Shown one piece after another: positions 25,807-32,910 of a DNA stretch of 64,000 bases. A model generated the notes under the pieces. That model was not told the origin of the DNA. It ran no database searches and worked only from the letters and a program-made list of their open reading frames with translations. Within the stretch, counting starts at the first letter, position 1, and every line of letters begins with the position of its first letter. A program made the translations under genes and the position numbers. The stretch is from Verrucomicrobiaceae bacterium (lineage in GTDB: Bacteria > Verrucomicrobiota > Verrucomicrobiia > Verrucomicrobiales > Verrucomicrobiaceae). Where the stretch lies: the NCBI GenBank assembly GCA_947466075.1, contig CANIBP010000004.1, forward strand, positions 1 through 64,000. Direction: 5' to 3'.

Positions 25807-27594
25807 ATGAAACGCCTTCCCTCTGTTTTTCTCTGCGCCCTCTGTGCTTTCGCTCAGGCTGCGGATAAACCCAACATCATCCTCATCTACACTGACGACC
25901 ACGGTCATGCTGATCTCGGCATCCATGGCGTGATGAAGGACATCAAGACGCCGAATCTCGATGCACTGGCCCGCAGTGGCGTGGTCGCGACGCATGGTTA
26001 CAGCACCGCGCCGCAGTGCGTGCCATCGCGCGGCGGATTGATGACGGGCAAGTTCCAGGGTCGCTTCGACCTCGATAACAACGGCTCTGCGCTGGACGGC
26101 TTTAACAAGGAGACCACCATCGCCACGCGATTGCAGAGCGCGGGCTATGTGACTGCGCAATTCGGCAAGTGGCACCTCGGACCGCAGAACGAGATCACGC
26201 GGCATGGCTTCAAACATGTGTATTCGCAGCACGGTGGGCAGAAGTTTGCCGCGAACATCACGCTCGATGGCAAAGATCGCCCGATGAGTGATCTCGCACC
26301 CGAGGCATATCATCTGGATGGCTGCTCCAAGGCGGCTGCGTCGATCATTGAGCGCTACAAGGACCAGCCTTTCTTCCTCTACGTCGCCTATCGCGGCCCG
26401 CACACGCCGCTGGATGCGCCAAAGAGTTACATGGATCGCTTTCCTGGCGATATGCCGGAACGACGACGCGCCGCGCTGGCCATGCTCTCGGCCATCGACG
26501 ACGGTGTGGGGCTCATCACGAGCACGTTGAAAAAGCACAACCTCACCGAGAGGACGCTCATCTTCTTCATCGGCGACAACGGTGCCCCGCTGAAGATCCA
26601 CAAGATCGACTCACCCCTCAATGGCGATGCCGGAGGTTGGGACGGCAGCCTCAACAATCCGCTCAACGGCGAAAAAGGCATGCTGGCCGAAGGCGGCATG
26701 TCCACGCCTTTCCTCATCGCTTGGCCAGGCACGATCCCCGCCGGTCAGGTTTATGAGCATCCCGTCAGCGCCCTCGATGTCGCTGCGACGGCTGCCGCGA
26801 TCACGAACCTGCAATTGAAGTCCGGCGATCTCGATGGTGTGAATCTTCTCCCACACCTCACGGGTGAAAACAAAGCCGCACCACATGATGCGCTCTACTG
26901 GCGCTGGAGCGCCCAAAGCGCCATCCGCGAAGGAAACTGGAAACTCCTGCGTGGTGGCGAGCGCGAATACCTCTACGACCTCGCCACCGACCGCGAAGAG
27001 AAGCACAATCTCGCCACGCAACATCCCGAGATCACCACGCGACTCCGCAGCAAGCTCAAATCATGGGCCGACGGCCTCACACCACCCGGCATGGCGCTCG
27101 GCCCCATGGCCTCGACTTGGAACGACTACTTCGACCACTACCTCGAAGGTAAAACCATCGCAAACACGTTCAGCAAGGCACCCAAAGTAGAAGCTGATGC
27201 CGGCTTCCAAGGGTGGTTGGCACGCAATGGCACTCTCAACGTAAAGGATGGGGTCCTGCAACTCACCGCCGACAAAAGCAAACAATCGCCCTTCATCACC
27301 CGTAGCCAACTCAAGCTCAAAGGCCCACTCACTGCCACATTTAGCATCAAGTCAGACACTGCCGGCGCAGGCGGCATCGCCTGGCGTATGGATGGCAATA
27401 AAGACTTCCTCCCCGCGAATCGAGTCGCTTTCAAAGTTAGCGCTGAGAGCGATTGGCAGATACTTGACGTCGAGCTTCCTCCAAGCGGCAAGATTATTCA
27501 CCTGCGCCTGCATTTCCCTGGCGGCAGTACTCAGATTCAAAAGATCGAACTCAAAGATGCGGCAGACAAAACCGTGCTTAGCCTCAAACCCTGA
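25807..27594 (+). CDS. Secreted sulfatase (CVPSR type) with C-terminal beta domain
   Basis: A 595-residue exported protein. I chose the ATG at 25807, which begins the signal peptide MKRLPSVFLCALC; the frame is open upstream through the promoter-like element. Sulfatase motifs are NIILIYTDDHGHADLG, TPNLDALARSG, formylglycine Cys71 in CVPSR, GKWHLGP and FFIGDNGAPLK. The sulfatase core ends near residue 465. The last ~125 residues form an extra beta-sandwich-like module (NGTLNVKDGVLQL, then WRMDG, ending with IELKDAAD). A related module ends the sulfatase at 44476. It may bind carbohydrate. Expression is probably driven by the shared element just upstream. Confidence 0.9.
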   Translation: MKRLPSVFLCALCAFAQAADKPNIILIYTDDHGHADLGIHGVMKDIKTPNLDALARSGVVATHGYSTAPQCVPSRGGLMTGKFQGRFDLDNNGSALDGFNKETTIATRLQSAGYVTAQFGKWHLGPQNEITRHGFKHVYSQHGGQKFAANITLDGKDRPMSDLAPEAYHLDGCSKAAASIIERYKDQPFFLYVAYRGPHTPLDAPKSYMDRFPGDMPERRRAALAMLSAIDDGVGLITSTLKKHNLTERTLIFFIGDNGAPLKIHKIDSPLNGDAGGWDGSLNNPLNGEKGMLAEGGMSTPFLIAWPGTIPAGQVYEHPVSALDVAATAAAITNLQLKSGDLDGVNLLPHLTGENKAAPHDALYWRWSAQSAIREGNWKLLRGGEREYLYDLATDREEKHNLATQHPEITTRLRSKLKSWADGLTPPGMALGPMASTWNDYFDHYLEGKTIANTFSKAPKVEADAGFQGWLARNGTLNVKDGVLQLTADKSKQSPFITRSQLKLKGPLTATFSIKSDTAGAGGIAWRMDGNKDFLPANRVAFKVSAESDWQILDVELPPSGKIIHLRLHFPGGSTQIQKIELKDAADKTVLSLKP

Positions 27595-27695
27595 TGCAAA
27601 TGGATTTTGCGACTGACATTTCGGGTCGCCATTGATTTCCGACAAAGGGTTTACGGATTATTGCGATTGTGTTGCTGTGATGCAGGGTGATTCAG

Positions 27696-30389
27696 ATGAA
27701 GAACAAACCATTGATCTTCACCGACCGGCTGCTCGCATGGCTAGTTTTGGTGATCTGCACGATTCGCCTCGGGGGCTTTGCCGCAGCCGGTGAGGTGATG
27801 CTTCCTGGCATTGTAGCGAGCACACTCGATCAAGAGCTGAAAGGGCAAGTCTTGATCGAAGAGATGAACTGCGTGGCGTGCCATTCGAGCACCGCAGCGT
27901 TTGCAGTGCAGTCGAAGAAAGCACCACGGCTAGCAGCAGTCGGTTCGCGGGTGAATCCGGCTTACATTGAGGCGTTCATTGCTGATCCGCATGGTGTGAA
28001 GCCGAGCACGACGATGCCGGATGTGATGCCAGCGGCGGACAAAGGGCGAATAGCGACTGAGATCACGCATTTTTTGCTATCGCTGAAGAAGAGCGACTTC
28101 GAGTTGCAGCCGCCTGATGCCGTTGCGGCGAGTTTGGGTGAAAAACTGTTCCATTCGCGTGGCTGCGCGGCTTGTCATTCGCCACGCGATGCAAAAGGTG
28201 TCGAGACGATGAAGCAGACTTCGGTGCCACTCGGTGCGTTGGAGAAGAAATACAGTTTCAAGAGTTTGGTGACCTTTTTGCGGCAGCCTCATGCGAGCAG
28301 GCCATCAGGAAGGATGCCGGACATGCGATTGCAGGGACGCGATCTGGACTGCATCGCGCACTACCTGCTGCGTGACACACGCGTGCCTGGCAACCTCAGC
28401 TACACGATGTATCGCGGCCAAGTTTGGCAAGGAATCGACAGCGATGAAGTGGAACCGGAGAAGGCGGACTATGTGAAGGATTTTTCGTTGTCGCACTTCG
28501 GCAAGGTGCATCACCACGCGGCGATCCAATACGAGGGCTGGCTGAACATCGCCAATGCGGGACGCTACACGTTTTATCTCACCATGAATGGCGGCTCGCT
28601 GCGCCTGGATGGCAAAGAAGTCATCAACGAGGAGCCCAAAGACCGGCGTGGCGTGAAAAAGTTGCAAGGCACTGCGGAACTCGCAGCGGGTTGGCGGAAG
28701 ATTGAGCTGGTCTATGTTCATACCGGTCGTGAGCCATCGCTCTCTTTTGAGATGGAAGGTCCGCAGTTCACACGGCAGACGATTCCTTCGTCAATGCTAT
28801 CGGTTTCAGATAAACCCATTCCAGCCTTTGAATCGCCCAAGGTGAATGCCGATCTCGCCGCACGTGGCCGCGAGCATTTCTCGAAACTCGGCTGCGCGAA
28901 GTGCCATGACGATGTCGGTGTGCAATCCGCATCCTCCGTTGCCTTTGCGAAGCTGAATGTCACTCGCGGATGCCTGAGCGATGCAGCCGGTGCTTGGCCG
29001 CGTTTTGATCTGAGTGCCGAGCAGCGTGCTTTGATCGCCAAAGCACTTCCAAAGATAGAAACAAAGCAACTCACGGATAAGGAGCGTCTGCACAAGACCC
29101 TCGCTACATTCAACTGCATCGCTTGTCATGAACGCAGCGGCTTGGGAGGCATCGCAGCGGATCGCAACGCTCTCTTTACCGGCACCGCACCAGCGCTGGG
29201 CGATCAGGGACGCTTGCCACCACCACTGACCGATGTGGGAGCCAAGCTCACGCCGGGATGGATCAGTGCTGTGCTCTTAAATGGTCAACGTCAGCGCAAT
29301 TACCTCGATGCGGCGATGCCGCAGTTCGGTGAGGCAAATGTGGGGCACTTGGTGGAGCTTTTTGGCAAGGTCGATCACCTCGAAGATGTCACGTTCCCCA
29401 AAATCGGAAACGTTCAGGAGTCGAAGAACGCAGGCTACGAGATGATCGGCACCACGGGCTTCAGTTGCATCGCGTGTCATGATTTCAATGGCCAAAAATC
29501 AGCCGCAGGCGCGCTCGATATCGTGCACACGACTGAGCGTCTTCAAAAGAGCTGGTTCCATCTCTACCTGCGTCAGCCGCAGCGCTTTCATCCAACGGTG
29601 ATCATGCCCACTTACTGGCCGGGCGGTCAATCCATCCGCCCGAACATCCTCGGTGGCGACTCGGCTCAGCAGATTGAGGCCTTGTGGACCTATCTCGAAG
29701 GCGGCACACAGGCCAAGAAGCCGCTCGGGCTTGCGCGCACGTCAAATGAGCTCCGCGTGACCGACGTGGCGGAGATGTGTCGCGGCCGCGGCACGGCGGG
29801 CTTTCGTGGCATCGGTGTTGGTTACCCTGCGCGACTGAATCTCGCCTTTGATTCCGAGGAGATGGCGCTGCGCATGCTTTGGAAGAATGACTTCGCTAAC
29901 GTCGATCTCGGCTCCTTCCGCGCGAAAGGCGACAGTCGCATCGAGTTCCCCGCCGGCATTCCGTTTCATCATTTGAAATCCATGGACGACGAATGGCCAT
30001 CCAAAGGCAAAACCAACTACACTTTCCCGCAGGATCACGGTTATCAGTATCGCGGCTATCACCTTGATGCCCTTCGCCGACCAACGTTTCGCTATCAATA
30101 CGGCAACATCGCGGTGGAGGAGTTCTTCGAAGACGTTCGTGACAAAGACGGCAAAGCTTATTTCAAACGCAGCTTCCAGTTTGAAGCACTGGAGACGCAG
30201 AAGCCGTTCTACTTCCGCGCGGCCTGCGGTGAAAAAATCAGCACGAATTCGAATCGAATCTTCAAGATCGATCAACTGCAACTCCGCCTCACCAGCGACC
30301 ACAAAGGCATCGCCCGTGAAGGCGAAGTCTTGATTCCCCTCACGCTGCCAAAGGGCCGCTCCACTCTCACTCTCGAATACCAATGGTAG
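27696..30389 (+). CDS. Exported multi-CxxCH cytochrome-like protein with PA14 domain
   Basis: An 897-residue protein starting at the ATG at 27696 (an in-frame GTG 9 bp earlier is less likely), with a hydrophobic leader of ~35 residues. Five heme-type motifs are seen: C59-VACH, C157-AACH, C400-AKCH, C474-IACH and C591-IACH. A PA14-like domain lies between the second and third (~230-345), with WLNIANAGRYTFYL and GSLRLDGKEVI. The C-terminal ~200 residues are a beta-rich domain of unknown type. It resembles large PVC proteins that combine cytochrome modules with carbohydrate-binding PA14. Electron transfer tied to extracellular sugar oxidation is plausible; no partner dehydrogenase is adjacent. 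Confidence 0.82.
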   Translation: MKNKPLIFTDRLLAWLVLVICTIRLGGFAAAGEVMLPGIVASTLDQELKGQVLIEEMNCVACHSSTAAFAVQSKKAPRLAAVGSRVNPAYIEAFIADPHGVKPSTTMPDVMPAADKGRIATEITHFLLSLKKSDFELQPPDAVAASLGEKLFHSRGCAACHSPRDAKGVETMKQTSVPLGALEKKYSFKSLVTFLRQPHASRPSGRMPDMRLQGRDLDCIAHYLLRDTRVPGNLSYTMYRGQVWQGIDSDEVEPEKADYVKDFSLSHFGKVHHHAAIQYEGWLNIANAGRYTFYLTMNGGSLRLDGKEVINEEPKDRRGVKKLQGTAELAAGWRKIELVYVHTGREPSLSFEMEGPQFTRQTIPSSMLSVSDKPIPAFESPKVNADLAARGREHFSKLGCAKCHDDVGVQSASSVAFAKLNVTRGCLSDAAGAWPRFDLSAEQRALIAKALPKIETKQLTDKERLHKTLATFNCIACHERSGLGGIAADRNALFTGTAPALGDQGRLPPPLTDVGAKLTPGWISAVLLNGQRQRNYLDAAMPQFGEANVGHLVELFGKVDHLEDVTFPKIGNVQESKNAGYEMIGTTGFSCIACHDFNGQKSAAGALDIVHTTERLQKSWFHLYLRQPQRFHPTVIMPTYWPGGQSIRPNILGGDSAQQIEALWTYLEGGTQAKKPLGLARTSNELRVTDVAEMCRGRGTAGFRGIGVGYPARLNLAFDSEEMALRMLWKNDFANVDLGSFRAKGDSRIEFPAGIPFHHLKSMDDEWPSKGKTNYTFPQDHGYQYRGYHLDALRRPTFRYQYGNIAVEEFFEDVRDKDGKAYFKRSFQFEALETQKPFYFRAACGEKISTNSNRIFKIDQLQLRLTSDHKGIAREGEVLIPLTLPKGRSTLTLEYQW

Positions 30390-30398
30390 GTCTCGTCA

Positions 30399-30426
30399 GT
30401 GAGCATCGTGGACGACCACCGCTCAC
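30399..30426. terminator. Possible bidirectional hairpin between convergent genes
   Basis: GTGAGC (30399-30404) pairs with GCTCAC (30421-30426), and an inner GTGG pairs with CCAC. It sits between the stops of two convergent genes. There is no T tract, so factor-independent termination is uncertain. Confidence 0.3.
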
Positions 30427-30457
30427 AGGAGATGTCTAGATTCGCGAATGTGGCTCT

Positions 30458-30724
30458 CTACCGCCGCAGCGCATTGATCAGTTCATCCACTTTGTTGATG
30501 AGATCCTGCATCTGACTCTGGTTGTAGCTGCTGTCAGCACCTTGGCCGAGTGTGCCGACGCCGTTGCTGTTGTTGCTGGTTTGAGCCAAAGCGTTGGCAA
30601 TGGCGTTGTTAAGATCGTTGATCATCGCTCGCTGCTGGATGTCGGCATTGAGCGAGGTGAGTTGGCTGCGCATCTCTGCCGATGAGTTCGGCGAGTTGTT
30701 CGCGGGTTTGGTGGGATCAAACAT
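30458..30724 (-). CDS. Small coiled-coil-type hypothetical protein
   Basis: An 88-residue protein starting at the ATG at 30724 (MFDPTKPANNSP). After a polar N-terminus it is predicted helical, with heptad-like leucines and many Asn/Gln (SQLTSLNADIQ, then LINKVDELINALRR). No signal peptide is seen. It probably forms an operon with the larger gene at 31210-32001 upstream of it; the pair is now separated by the inverted-repeat cassette at 30725-31203, whose left arm begins one base before this start codon. Function unknown. Confidence 0.55.
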   Translation of the reverse strand: MFDPTKPANNSPNSSAEMRSQLTSLNADIQQRAMINDLNNAIANALAQTSNNSNGVGTLGQGADSSYNQSQMQDLINKVDELINALRR

Positions 30725-30761
30725 AAGACTTGGAGAAGAGGAGATTTGGAGACTGGGAGAG
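30725..30761. repeat. Left arm of inverted repeat around four-helix-bundle gene
   Basis: A 37-base purine-rich arm beginning AAGACTTGGAGAAGAGGAGA and ending GGAGACTGGGAGAG. It is the reverse complement of 31167-31203 at 33 of 37 positions; the four mismatches are one single base and one run of three. Confidence 0.85.
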
Positions 30762-30782
30762 GTGAGGTAGTCTGGTGGCCTT

Positions 30783-31154
30783 ATGAAGATCACCCGACAT
30801 ACCGAGCTAGAAGTGTTTCAGCGGTCCTTTGAGGCGGCGATGAAGTTGTTTGAGCTGTCGAAGAAGTTTCCGCGTGAGGAGATGTATTCGCTCACAGACC
30901 AAGGGCGGCGCTCATCACGTTCGGTGGCCGCCAACATCACCGAGGCATGGCGAAAGCGTCGGTATGAGGCTGCTTTCATTGCCAAGCTCAGCGATGCCGA
31001 GACGGAAGCGGCGGAAACGCAAACCTGGCTGCGTTTCGCCCACCGCTGCGGATACCTTGCGGAAGACCATTGGCTGGCAATAGAAGATGAGTATGAGCAG
31101 ATCATTCGGATGTTGGTTTCGATGATGGCAAATTCAGAGAAGTGGATTCTTTGA
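30783..31154 (+). CDS. Four-helix-bundle protein (S23 / 23S rRNA intervening-sequence family)
   Basis: A 123-residue protein of the family found in rRNA intervening sequences and as the accessory Avd protein of diversity-generating retroelements. Landmarks are the LEVFQRSFEAAMKLFELSKKF first helix, YSLTDQGRRSSRSVAANITE in the middle, and the AETQTWLRFAHRCGYL third helix. Basic faces suggest nucleic-acid binding. It lies opposite in strand to both neighbours and is enclosed by 37-base inverted repeats at 30725-30761 and 31167-31203. This looks like an inserted cassette. No reverse transcriptase or variable repeat is visible nearby, so a retroelement role is not supported. Confidence 0.88.
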   Translation: MKITRHTELEVFQRSFEAAMKLFELSKKFPREEMYSLTDQGRRSSRSVAANITEAWRKRRYEAAFIAKLSDAETEAAETQTWLRFAHRCGYLAEDHWLAIEDEYEQIIRMLVSMMANSEKWIL

Positions 31155-31166
31155 AGAAGACGAGGA

Positions 31167-31203
31167 CTCTCCCAGTCTCCCCCTCTCCTCTTCTCCCAGT
31201 CTT
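31167..31203. repeat. Right arm of inverted repeat around four-helix-bundle gene
   Basis: A 37-base pyrimidine-rich arm beginning CTCTCCCAGTCTCC and ending CTCCTCTTCTCCCAGTCTT. It pairs with 30725-30761. It starts 12 bp after the stop of the four-helix-bundle gene and ends 6 bp before the convergent gene's stop codon. Confidence 0.85.
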
Positions 31204-31209
31204 GGTCGC

Positions 31210-32001
31210 CTACGGCGACACCGTGACCTTCACCACATCGGTCCAGTCGCCGTTGGGGGTGCCTTTGTCCCAGAAGCGCATGCGGTATTCGCGCACTTCG
31301 GGGGTGCCTGCGACGAGCAGCGGACGCTCGTCGATGTAGGGGCTTTCGGTGTCGATGGCGAGGAACTCCCAGGCTCCGGTGCCACGGCGGCCTTCGATAT
31401 AGACACCCATATGATTGTATTTGTAGAAGGTGTGCTTCACGCATTGGCAACCCGTGCCTTGCAGCATCTCGGTGATGAATTTTGGCACGGCCTTCTCGGT
31501 CGCTTCGGAGCCGACGATGCCGAGGTCGGTGGCGATGGCATCGGTCATGGCGGAGGAGAGCTTCATCTTGGCGATGAGAGCAAAGATGCGGTTTAGCGTG
31601 CCCGGCAGCGCCGCCGTGACACCGGCGGGCAGCGCGGGCGCGGTGAAGGTCGGTAGCACCATTGCCACGGTGCCCGCACCGGTGAGCACGTCATCGACGG
31701 CGTCGGTGGTTGATGGCGAGAAGTTGCGCACGGCGCTGAGCCAGGTGCCGAGGACGTAGTTGGCGTATTTCGCGTCGTTGACGCTGGCGGTGATGTCGCC
31801 CGCGACGACGCCGAGCGTGGCCCCATAGATGGGGAGTTTGATGCCGTAGTTGTCGAGCCAGTTCACTTGGTCGCCGATACGGCTTGGGTAGTAGTTGGTA
31901 CGTTTCATTTTAGTGCTGTTGTTGAGTTTGGGTTGAGGTGAAAAATAGTCGGACGGCTGGTCCCAAAGGCCGCTGTCCCAGTTGGATTGATCCCAGTTCA
32001 T
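31210..32001 (-). CDS. Hypothetical protein with Trp-rich N-terminus
   Basis: A 263-residue protein with a start at 32001 (MNWDQSNWDSGLWDQ); a second possible start is the Met at about residue 32 (MKRTNYYPSRIGDQVNW). There is no signal peptide. An alpha-helical N-terminal half (GVVAGDITASVNDAKY, ALPAGVTAALPGTLNRI) precedes a beta-rich, fibronectin-like C-terminus (REYRMRFWDKGTPNGDWTDV). Proteins of this shape recur in Bacteroidota and PVC genomes, but I know no function. The stop codon lies in the palindrome GTCGCC-TAC-GGCGAC. It is probably the first gene of a pair with 30458-30724. Confidence 0.6.
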   Translation of the reverse strand: MNWDQSNWDSGLWDQPSDYFSPQPKLNNSTKMKRTNYYPSRIGDQVNWLDNYGIKLPIYGATLGVVAGDITASVNDAKYANYVLGTWLSAVRNFSPSTTDAVDDVLTGAGTVAMVLPTFTAPALPAGVTAALPGTLNRIFALIAKMKLSSAMTDAIATDLGIVGSEATEKAVPKFITEMLQGTGCQCVKHTFYKYNHMGVYIEGRRGTGAWEFLAIDTESPYIDERPLLVAGTPEVREYRMRFWDKGTPNGDWTDVVKVTVSP

Positions 32002-32052
32002 GCGGGCAGAGTTCTTGGTTCTGAGTTCCTGGTTCTTGGTTGGCGGGCGGGC

Positions 32053-32111
32053 GTAGGCGCACTTGCCAAAGTGCGAGTCTGGGGCCTTCGCGTTCTGGCG
32101 AACGCGCCTAC
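32053..32111. repeat. GTAG-bounded twin-hairpin (BIME/REP-like) element 1
   Basis: GTAGG (32053-32057) pairs with CCTAC (32107-32111). Enclosed are hairpin 1, CGCACTT-GCCA-AAGTGCG (32058-32075), a GGGG-containing linker, and hairpin 2, CGCGTTC-TGGC-GAACGCG (32089-32106). The three stems abut perfectly as a three-way junction. GTAG at the outer border is the signature of REP sequences mobilised by REP-associated tyrosine transposases; no such transposase gene is in this window. Confidence 0.7.
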
Positions 32112-32114
32112 ATC

Positions 32115-32405
32115 AGCGGCGGGGTGAGCACTCGCTGTGGCGGGGTGATCACTGGCACAGCCGGGGTGCGCCATGCTTGCGGCGGGGTCTTCCATGAATG
32201 GGCCTGGGTGTTCACTCCGGGAAATGGGGAGCAGCCCCGAGCGGCGGATGGGCCACCCCGCGTCGGTGATGAAGCACCCTGACAGGCGGACCGGCGTCCA
32301 TGAGCGGGCCGTGGAGCACCCCGCGCCGCCAATGGGCCACCCCGAGCGGCGGAGCAGCCACCCCGCCGCGTTCATGGAGCACCCCGGACGAAATGGGGCG
32401 GCTGT
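32115..32405. repeat. Mirror-symmetric 21-bp minisatellite
   Basis: GGGG-centred units recur at 32121, 32142, 32163, 32184, 32205 and 32226. CCCC-centred units follow at 32235, 32256, 32277, 32298, 32319, 32340, 32361 and 32382. Spacing is exactly 21 bp within each half, with a few degenerate cores. The motif flips from GGGGTG to CACCCC near 32230, so the two halves are inverted copies. There are no unique spacers, so it is not a CRISPR array. Confidence 0.8.
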
Positions 32406-32592
32406 TTGGAGGCTCAGGACCGCCCTTTTGCCCAGGAACACCGTCCCTGAAGCCGGGAACGGCATCCGTGGCAGGGATAGGCGGGCTGTTGGAGTGAAAA
32501 GAAGCTTCATCGCGGACATCGGGTGTGATGGCCGAGATAGGAGCACAGACCCCGCCCCTGCCGTTAGTCAATCATCGTTGACGGGTCTTGCC

Positions 32593-32650
32593 GTAGCTTC
32601 GATTGGCAATCGAAGTTTCGGGGAGGGATTCGATTGCCAATCGAATCTAC
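32593..32650. repeat. GTAG-bounded twin-hairpin (BIME/REP-like) element 2
   Basis: GTAG (32593-32596) and CTAC (32647-32650) enclose CTTCGATT-GGC-AATCGAAG (32597-32615), a GGGG-containing linker and GATTCGATT-GCC-AATCGAATC (32627-32647). The two palindromes are near-perfect inverted copies of each other. Architecture equals element 1 although the stem sequences differ. The CTAC overlaps the stop codon of the XRE gene. Confidence 0.7.
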
Positions 32651-32904
32651 TCCTCAAGTCGATCAATAAACTGCTTTAACGTCATGCCGATGCCGTGGCT
32701 AATCTGCGCCACCACGACGAAGGCCGGATTGGCATCCCCGCGCTCCACGCGGCCAATGTATTCGCGCGAGATGCCGCTCGTCCCCGCCAGCCCATATTTG
32801 CTCAGCCCCGCTGCTTCAAGAAGCTCCTGCAGCTTCCGAGGCAGCCGCTCGCGGATGCGCTCGGCGTAGTCGTGGGCGTCGTGGTTGTCCGGTGTGCTGG
32901 GCAT
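32647..32904 (-). CDS. XRE-family transcriptional regulator
   Basis: An 85-residue cytoplasmic protein with a canonical helix-turn-helix at ~22-76: LPRKLQELLEAAGLSKYGLA, SGISREYIGRVERGDANP and FVVVAQISHGIGMTL. The start is only 6 bp after the stop of the DUF1501 gene on the same strand, so it could be the fifth gene of the sigma-factor operon. Its stop codon lies inside the second GTAG element. It could regulate that operon or be an independent small regulator; the target is unknown. Confidence 0.85.
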   Translation of the reverse strand: MPSTPDNHDAHDYAERIRERLPRKLQELLEAAGLSKYGLAGTSGISREYIGRVERGDANPAFVVVAQISHGIGMTLKQFIDRLEE

Positions 32905-32910
32905 GGCCGC

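Larger units (their letters stand above)
32002..32646. other. Repeat-rich intergenic region
   Basis: No gene is supported in these 645 bp. In order it holds a short TTCTTGG/TTCCTGG-rich stretch, a GTAG-bounded twin hairpin (32053-32111), a mirrored 21-bp array (about 32115-32405), ~190 bp of unremarkable sequence and a second GTAG-bounded twin hairpin (32593-32650). Open frames on both strands exist only because the 21-bp unit keeps phase and lacks stops. Confidence 0.7.

Noticed and set aside
27636-27660. Fourth copy of the shared element before the PA14 cytochrome gene (TCCGACAAAGGGTTTACGG)
   Set aside because: The spacing fits, but the essential -12 G is A and the flanking GCTGAG is missing; kept only as a weak resemblance.
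30783-31154. Diversity-generating retroelement accessory gene (Avd)
   Set aside because: No reverse transcriptase, template repeat or variable repeat is visible; the wider four-helix-bundle family fits better.
32115-32405. CRISPR array
   Set aside because: Repeat units are contiguous without unique spacers and flip orientation in the middle; no cas genes nearby.
31998-32679. Open frames with seven-residue repeats on both strands (MEHPG-like and GW-like repeats)
   Set aside because: Both are generated by the 21-bp array, whose period is a multiple of three. The two strands are equally open and neither has a signal, RBS or neighbour support.
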